A DNA stretch of 64,000 nt from Candidatus Electrothrix rattekaaiensis. GTDB lineage: Bacteria > Desulfobacterota > Desulfobulbia > Desulfobulbales > Desulfobulbaceae. Under the pieces are notes generated by a model. That model did not search any database. It was not told the DNA's origin and saw only the letters and a program-made list of their open reading frames with translations. This document shows, piece by piece, positions 58,795 through 64,000 of this stretch. Position 1 is the first letter of the stretch. Each line of letters starts with the position of its first letter. Both the position numbers and the translations under genes were made by a program. Where the stretch lies: positions 806,001-870,000 of the forward strand of contig JAVQMD010000002.1 of assembly GCA_032595675.1 (NCBI GenBank). Direction: 5' to 3'.

Positions 58795-59001
58795 AGGCGA
58801 TGACTTGTTTTTCCGTGCCCCACCTACTACTGATTTCATGGAAGAACTCGTCTCCCTCCCGCATTTCTCCAATCCCTCCGATTTCCCTCACCATCAGACA
58901 TATCTCCTTGCAATTTCCAAGATCATACGATAGACCTTGAAAAGGTCTGTTTCAAAGACAGAACCAAATTCACGAAAATCACCTCTGCACCACGGACTTC
59001 T

Positions 59002-62000
59002 ATGCATACCTTTCTGCTCCCTTTTTTTTTAGTCATGACCCTTTTTTTCTCCTCACCTTCGCTGCTCCATTGTGCAGAAGAAGCTCCTGCTTCGGGTACC
59101 TCAAAGCCCCTGCATCAGGAGATCCACATTGCCTTTAACCTTGAATCTGCGCAGATGCAGGGAAAGGCCGCTCTCGTTCTACCGCCAGAGAGAGCACTAG
59201 CACTCTCGTTGAGCGGGCTGGAACAAGTACGGATAGAGATTTTAGAAACAGGGCAGGGGGGGAGCTACCAAGAACCCATCCCGCAAGAAATCGTTCCAAA
59301 CAGCGACAACACCCTGACCTTGGCCCCGGCAGCCCTGGAGCGCACCCTTTCCCTGAGTTGGCAGTTAACAGCTTCTCCGCCCGGCCACGAAACCGGCAAC
59401 CTGATCACCCGGCAAGGCATCACCCTGACCGGTCTTTGGCATCCGACAACGGATGAGAACATGCTCTTCTCCCTGCGTGCAGATCTGCCGCCCGGCTTCT
59501 CAGGGATCACCGAGGCTGACGAGATAGAAATTGCAACAGAGGGGGAGCAACAGATTCTCAAGGCAACAGCTCCTCAGCCCCTGCGTACCATCAACTTTGC
59601 TGCCGGACCGTACACCGTTCTCTCTCGCCAGCTCAATAACCTGACGCTCTACAGTTATTTCTTTGTAGAAGATGAAGAGCTTGCTCCGGCCTATCTGGAT
59701 CAGGCTGTGGAATACATTACGCGCTACGAAGATTTGATCGGTCCTTTTCCCTATAAACGATATTCCATTGTCGAGAATCGGCTGCCCACCGGCTACGGCA
59801 TGCCCAGTTTCACCCTCTTGGGACAAACGGTCGTTCGCCTGCCCTTTATCAAGGACATCTCCTTGGGACACGAGATCCTTCATTCTTGGTTCGGCAATGC
59901 CATCGCTCATGATGCGGGCGGTAACTGGTGCGAAGGCCTGACTACTCTGCTGGCGGATCAAACCTATGCCGAAGAAAAGGGCAACGGCGCAGCCTATCGT
60001 AAAAATCAGCTTCTCCGCTATCAGGCCTATGTCGGGCAGCGTAATAATGTGGCTGTGCTGGATTTTCAGCATGGTGGCGATTCCCAGCCTATGGCTCGGA
60101 AAATGCGAGCTGTCGGGTATGACAAAGTGAGTATGCTTTTCCATAGCCTGCGCCGGGAGATCGGCGATGAACCTTTCTTTGCCGCGCTCAGGCAGCTTTA
60201 TCAGGACAAACGCTCTTCCTCTGCCGATTGGTCCGACCTGGAAAACGCCTTTGCCGCAGCCTCGGGCCATGACCTCTCCCTGTTTTTCACCCAATGGCTG
60301 GCCCGCCCGGATATTCCCTCCTTTACGGTGGAACAGGTTGGGATGGAGCAAAAAGGGGGCAGCTCTGAGGTTTCCTTTCATATCGTTCAGCAAAGCGAGA
60401 AAACTTATCGTTTCCGCCTGCCAATCGCCGTTACAACACGACAGGGGGCAATCCGCAAAAATATCGCTATAGAGACAGCAGATCAGGAGGTGACGGTCAC
60501 TGTGCCCAGCCTGCCCACAGAGATGATCATTGATCCTGAATACGACCTGATGCGTACATTGGGCACGAAAGAGCGTCCCCCTGTCTGGATGCACTTTATG
60601 GGGGCAAAACAGAAGACAGCGGTCCTGCCGGATAACGAGGCCAGCTTACCCTTCTACCTCCCTCTGATAACGGAGCTTGAACGCTGGGGCTGTCGTATCG
60701 TCAAGGCCGAGGAGTTGAAAAACAGTGATCTGTCGCAGGGGAGTTTTCTCTTTCTGGGCAGCTCTTCGCACAGCCGCGCACTCTTCGGGACAACAGAGGA
60801 TGAGGAAGCTGGTTTCAGTCTTGATGTACGTGAAAATCCCCTGAATCTGGAGCAGGTCATGGTGCTTGTTTCCTCGGCCTCTGTGGAAGAAAGCCAAAGT
60901 GCTTTGCCCAAACTCAGGCATTACGGCAAGTATTCCCGCCTTCTCTTTCATGGCGGCAGGATACAAGAAAAGCAGATCGCTCCGGCTGACAACGGTATCC
61001 GCCTGCCCCTGCTCAAACCTGCTGTCGGTCTTCCTGTTCCGCAGGTTCAAGGATTTTCGGCCATTCTCAAGGATATCTCCCAACGCAGAGTCATTTACGT
61101 GGGGGAAACGCATACAGATTACGGGGCCCATCTTCTCCAGTTGCAGGTTATCCAGGCCCTGCGGGAACAGCTAGAACAGGAAGGCAAAAGCAAGGGCTTG
61201 GTGATTGGGATGGAGATGTTTCCCCGTTCCTCCCAGCATGCTCTGGACGGTTACATCAACGGAACTATCCCCACGGAGCAGGATTTTCTCCGTCTCTCTG
61301 CTTATTATGAGGTCTGGGGCTATGATTACCGCATGTACCGGGATATCATCAATTATGCCAAGGCGCATCGCATTCCCATCATCGCGCTGAATCTCAATAA
61401 AGATATTGTCAGCAAGGTCTTCCAAACAGGATCAACCGATGAGCTGACACCGGAGCAACTCACCGAGGCGGCACCGGACCGTGCCCTGGATCTTGCCGGG
61501 TATCGTGAGCGCCTTGCGCAGATCCATGCCCTGCATAAGGAAGCGGAAAAGAGCGGCGGTTTTGGGGGATTCCTCCAGGCGCAGGCCATATGGGATGAAA
61601 CTATGGCCGAATCCATTGCCGAGTATCTTCAGGACCATCCTGAAAAAAAGATGGTGGTTCTGGCCGGGACAGGCCATGTGTACAAGGACAGTGCCATGCC
61701 GCCGAGGGTGGCCCGCCGGGTGGATGGACGTCAGTCCGTGCTCATTGCCAATAACGGTCAAGTGACCGGTGCGAAAAAGGGCTGGCAGGCCGATTACCTG
61801 ATGTTCACTGAGGATGTTGAGCTGCCGCCTGCCGGGAAAATCGGAGTAATCCTCAAAGAGGAGGAGAAGACCGAAGATCGTCCTTCAAGGGTCGTGATTC
61901 TTGATATCAATCGCTTGGGTAAGGCCATTCAGGCTGGCTTGCAAAAAGGCGATGTTATCCTGGCGGTGGACAATGCTCAGGTCGCTACCATCGGTGATTT

Positions 62001-62142
62001 GAAGATAGTGCTTCTTGATAAAAAGCCTGGGGAGACGGTTCAGCTCAATATCGTCAGGAAGGGTACTATGCTGGATATCAAGGTGGAATTGTCTGATATG
62101 GAGAAGGCTGCTATGATGCCGCTTGGGCATCCTAAGAGGTAG
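59002..62142 (+). CDS. Secreted M1-type peptidase / ChaN-like / PDZ fusion protein
   Basis: 1046 residues. A signal peptide (FLLPFFLVMTLFFSSPSLLHCAEE; the Cys after LLH could be lipidated) starts the protein. Residues about 40-520 form an M1 aminopeptidase-like part with the zinc site LGHEILHSWFGN near 288 and the third ligand in GGNWCEGLTTLLAD near 310. Residues about 690-930 are a ChaN-like domain (RRVIYVGETHTDYGAHLLQL near 695, VVLAGTGHVYKDSAM near 885), a family known for haem binding. A C-terminal PDZ domain follows (IQAGLQKGDVILAVDNAQVA near 975). The protein should work in the periplasm or on the outer membrane, perhaps in breaking down haem proteins or binding iron. Confidence 0.9.
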   Translation: MHTFLLPFFLVMTLFFSSPSLLHCAEEAPASGTSKPLHQEIHIAFNLESAQMQGKAALVLPPERALALSLSGLEQVRIEILETGQGGSYQEPIPQEIVPNSDNTLTLAPAALERTLSLSWQLTASPPGHETGNLITRQGITLTGLWHPTTDENMLFSLRADLPPGFSGITEADEIEIATEGEQQILKATAPQPLRTINFAAGPYTVLSRQLNNLTLYSYFFVEDEELAPAYLDQAVEYITRYEDLIGPFPYKRYSIVENRLPTGYGMPSFTLLGQTVVRLPFIKDISLGHEILHSWFGNAIAHDAGGNWCEGLTTLLADQTYAEEKGNGAAYRKNQLLRYQAYVGQRNNVAVLDFQHGGDSQPMARKMRAVGYDKVSMLFHSLRREIGDEPFFAALRQLYQDKRSSSADWSDLENAFAAASGHDLSLFFTQWLARPDIPSFTVEQVGMEQKGGSSEVSFHIVQQSEKTYRFRLPIAVTTRQGAIRKNIAIETADQEVTVTVPSLPTEMIIDPEYDLMRTLGTKERPPVWMHFMGAKQKTAVLPDNEASLPFYLPLITELERWGCRIVKAEELKNSDLSQGSFLFLGSSSHSRALFGTTEDEEAGFSLDVRENPLNLEQVMVLVSSASVEESQSALPKLRHYGKYSRLLFHGGRIQEKQIAPADNGIRLPLLKPAVGLPVPQVQGFSAILKDISQRRVIYVGETHTDYGAHLLQLQVIQALREQLEQEGKSKGLVIGMEMFPRSSQHALDGYINGTIPTEQDFLRLSAYYEVWGYDYRMYRDIINYAKAHRIPIIALNLNKDIVSKVFQTGSTDELTPEQLTEAAPDRALDLAGYRERLAQIHALHKEAEKSGGFGGFLQAQAIWDETMAESIAEYLQDHPEKKMVVLAGTGHVYKDSAMPPRVARRVDGRQSVLIANNGQVTGAKKGWQADYLMFTEDVELPPAGKIGVILKEEEKTEDRPSRVVILDINRLGKAIQAGLQKGDVILAVDNAQVATIGDLKIVLLDKKPGETVQLNIVRKGTMLDIKVELSDMEKAAMMPLGHPKR

Positions 62143-62260
62143 GGGAAAAGCTCTATGTCGTTTATGTATTTGATGAGGAAACCACGAATAATACCGCCCA
62201 AAGTGCGGTGGTGAGGCGTGGACACGCATCTGGAGACACTGGTTTAAAGTTGATAAACAG

Positions 62261-62373
62261 TTAAGTCAAGTTTTTCTCTTTTTTTGCTAACAAATCCTCG
62301 GCAAATAGTTCACTTGGCAGCATATCCAGTAGCCGGGTAGCGTCTCTCTGTACGCGCCGCTGCCAAGGACGAA
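62261..62373 (-). other. Possible coding fragment after the TPR gene
   Basis: One minus-strand frame just after the TPR stop reads VIRPWQRRVQRDATRLLDML and ends KKEKNLT-stop. It has an even, protein-like composition but no start codon and no known family, so it may be the leftover C-terminus of a lost small gene (an antitoxin is one guess). Confidence 0.2.
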
Positions 62374-64000
62374 TTACTGCTTTTCGGCCATTTTTTTCTT
62401 TAGGGCGTCGTAGTTGGCCTGAAAAGTATCAAGATTCGGATGTCCATCAGGGAATTTTTCCTGCATGATGGCAATGGCGCGTTGATACAACGGCTTTGCT
62501 TCTTCGTACCGGCCCTGCGCATAATACAGCCCGGCCAGATTGTTGAGTGAGGTTGCCACATCAGGATGCTCCTTGCCAAGTGACTTTTCCACAATTTCCA
62601 GCGAGCGTTGATACAGCGGTTCCGCTTCCTCGTAGCGGCCCTGCGCATCATACAGCCCGGCCAGATTGTTCAGACTCTGGGCCACATCGGGATGATTTTT
62701 ACCGAGTTTATTCTCTCTAATCTCAAGCGACCGTTTGTATAGAGGTTCAGCCTTCTCGTAGCGTCCCTGTGCGTGATGCAGCAAGGCCAGATTGTTGAGT
62801 GTGGTTGCCACAGAAGGGTGGTCTTTGCCCAGGGATTTTTCCTTTATCTCCAGCGAACGCTTGTAGAACGGCTCCGCTTCCTCGTAGCGGCCCTGCTCTC
62901 GATACAGTTCAGCCAGATTATTGAGGCTCTGCGCCACATCAGGATGGTCCTTGCCGAGTTTTTCCTCTCTGATCTCCAGTGCTCGCTTGTAGAGCGGCTC
63001 CGCTTCCTCGTAGCGGCTCTGTGCATGATATAGCAAGCCCAGATTGTTGAGCGTGGCTGCCACGTCAGGGTGGTCTTTGCCCAGGTTCTTCTCATTAATT
63101 GCGAGAGAGCGTTGAAATAGCGGTTCTGCTTTCTTGTAATCGCCTTGGTACTGGTAAAGCGTCGCTAATCTATCAAGAACAAGAGACAGTTTGGAATCTT
63201 CCTTTTTCTCCGCCTTCCTGATCTCCAGCAGTTTTTTCAACCACTCCTGTGCCCGGTTATAATCAGCAACCGTAAGAGCCATCTCCCCGGCAGCTAACAG
63301 GTAATCCGGGTTCTCCTCTTCCAAGGTCACCGCCTTTGTGTACTGCCGCATGGCCTTGGTATAATCCAACCGATCCTCGGCCAGGCGTCCGCTCTGGAAC
63401 AGGGCCTGTGCCGCAGTCTGCCCTGACTCCTCACCCACCCGGTCAAAAAGCTGCTCCGCCAACTCGGTCTTACCCTGTGCCAGCTGTTCTTCGGCCTGAG
63501 CCAGCTGCTCCTTGGGCAGGATGCCAGCCATTTGTTGCAATTTCTTCTGAGCGTCTTGTAATAGTTGCAGTTTTTCCTGATAACTCTCTTCCAGACGAGC
63601 CAGTTTCTCCTCAATCTCTTCCCGTTTCTGCTTTTCCTGAAAGTATCTTTCATGCTGTTCAAGCAGATCGTTCTTGTACTGCTCAATGGTCAGGATACTG
63701 CCGAAGGTCGAGGCTGGGGGATTGCCCTTGTTCTCTGCGGGTTGGCTGCGCATATCTGCCGGAGGGAAGAGATAGACCAGGACAAAGACAGCCAGGGCAC
63801 CACCGGCATGCAGCAGCAGCCGGGCATTGGGCTGCATCTTCAGGTGGATCATGCCGGGGATGACCCCGGCAACCCCGGCAGCAGCCAAGGCAAGGGTGAT
63901 GCGGAAGACCGTGTATTGAAATGTCGTAGGATGTGGAAAACCGATAGCCAGAATGAGCAGAACAGCTACAAAGCAGAGGCCGAAGAAAAAGGCCAGGAGC
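62374..64000 (-). CDS. Membrane-anchored TPR protein (kinesin-light-chain-type repeats), 5' end outside the window
   Basis: The frame stays open to base 64000, so the start lies outside. The visible part has about three membrane helices (LLAFFFGLCFVAVLLILAIG, a segment around ITLALAAAGVAGVIPG, and LLLHAGGALAVFVLVYLFPP), a coiled coil (YFQEKQKREEIEEKLARLEE), then TPRs. From about residue 250 of the visible part there are five near-identical 42-residue repeats of the type LNNLAGLYDAQGRYEEAEPL followed by YKRSLEIREEKLGKDHPDVA, i.e. TPR_12/NPHP3-like. It is a scaffold facing the cytoplasm or periplasm; partners are unknown. Confidence 0.9.
   Translation of the reverse strand, partial: LLAFFFGLCFVAVLLILAIGFPHPTTFQYTVFRITLALAAAGVAGVIPGMIHLKMQPNARLLLHAGGALAVFVLVYLFPPADMRSQPAENKGNPPASTFGSILTIEQYKNDLLEQHERYFQEKQKREEIEEKLARLEESYQEKLQLLQDAQKKLQQMAGILPKEQLAQAEEQLAQGKTELAEQLFDRVGEESGQTAAQALFQSGRLAEDRLDYTKAMRQYTKAVTLEEENPDYLLAAGEMALTVADYNRAQEWLKKLLEIRKAEKKEDSKLSLVLDRLATLYQYQGDYKKAEPLFQRSLAINEKNLGKDHPDVAATLNNLGLLYHAQSRYEEAEPLYKRALEIREEKLGKDHPDVAQSLNNLAELYREQGRYEEAEPFYKRSLEIKEKSLGKDHPSVATTLNNLALLHHAQGRYEKAEPLYKRSLEIRENKLGKNHPDVAQSLNNLAGLYDAQGRYEEAEPLYQRSLEIVEKSLGKEHPDVATSLNNLAGLYYAQGRYEEAKPLYQRAIAIMQEKFPDGHPNLDTFQANYDALKKKMAEKQ

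Noticed and set aside
59500-60594. 364-codon open frame antisense to the M1/ChaN gene
   Set aside because: Antisense to the conserved zinc-protease part, no family motif, no ribosome-binding site.

Overview
The window reads as chromosomal DNA of a Gram-negative anaerobe, most likely a sulfur-cycling member of the Desulfobacterota (Desulfobulbales-like; a cable-bacterium relative is possible). This is inferred from the combination of a cobalamin-riboswitch-controlled anaerobic cobaltochelatase (CbiK), an ATP-sulfurylase/APS-kinase fusion, phosphoheptose isomerase and an outer-membrane porin (so an LPS outer membrane), an archaeal-type phosphoglycerate mutase, and several large signalling proteins. 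No rRNA is present and no species can be named from the sequence alone.

Layout. 1-7.3 kb: the end of a tail-fibre-type S74 chaperone protein, a giant LamG-domain protein of about 2050 residues and a small membrane protein. 7.3-12.1 kb: an AlbA_2/ATPase regulator, a deoxyhypusine-synthase-like protein, then a gene graveyard in which a VapBC toxin gene is broken by an IS4-type element with an exact 5-bp target duplication, next to a truncated Rpn/DUF4351 fragment. 12.1-15 kb: gmhA, adk, hom. 15-18.8 kb: an accessory island with a RelBE-like toxin-antitoxin pair bracketed by two diverged copies of the 3' end of hom, an NB-ARC/TPR (STAND) protein with a glycine/asparagine-rich N-terminal motif, and a repeat field. 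18.8-24.3 kb: a secreted protein, apgM, a thioesterase, tRNA-fMet, a flavodoxin-like reductase and the sulfurylase/kinase fusion. 24.6-27.9 kb: a ComEA-like protein and an operon of universal stress protein, di-iron MBL-fold protein and degenerate response regulator. 28-33.3 kb: tRNA-Gly, rplM-rpsI, argC, truA, a glycosyltransferase, maf. 33.4-45.3 kb: a HEAT/CNB/PilZ protein, a porin, a REC-GAF-histidine kinase, dinG, a prenyl synthase, glycogen phosphorylase. 45.8-54.1 kb: two paralogous small secreted proteins, then a cobalamin riboswitch with terminator, cbiK, an inserted AAA+ ATPase/subtilase pair, and a FecCD-type permease with its ATPase. 54.1-64 kb: a transposase remnant, a TetR regulator with three operator palindromes facing a VIT/vWFA protein with a GlyGly-CTERM tail and its rhombosortase, a decayed PIN toxin, an M1-peptidase/ChaN/PDZ fusion, and a membrane-anchored TPR protein running off the end.

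The strongest candidates for under-described biology are the AAA+ ATPase/S8 protease pair placed inside a cobalt/B12 locus; the NB-ARC/TPR protein behind a toxin-antitoxin insertion in hom; the GlyGly-CTERM/rhombosortase/TetR cassette; the three-module M1-ChaN-PDZ protein; the USP/di-iron/pseudo-receiver operon; and an ATP sulfurylase with rewritten active-site motifs. A family of short palindromes with GTAGGGGC...CCCTTAC ends, often abutting gene ends, runs through the whole window.
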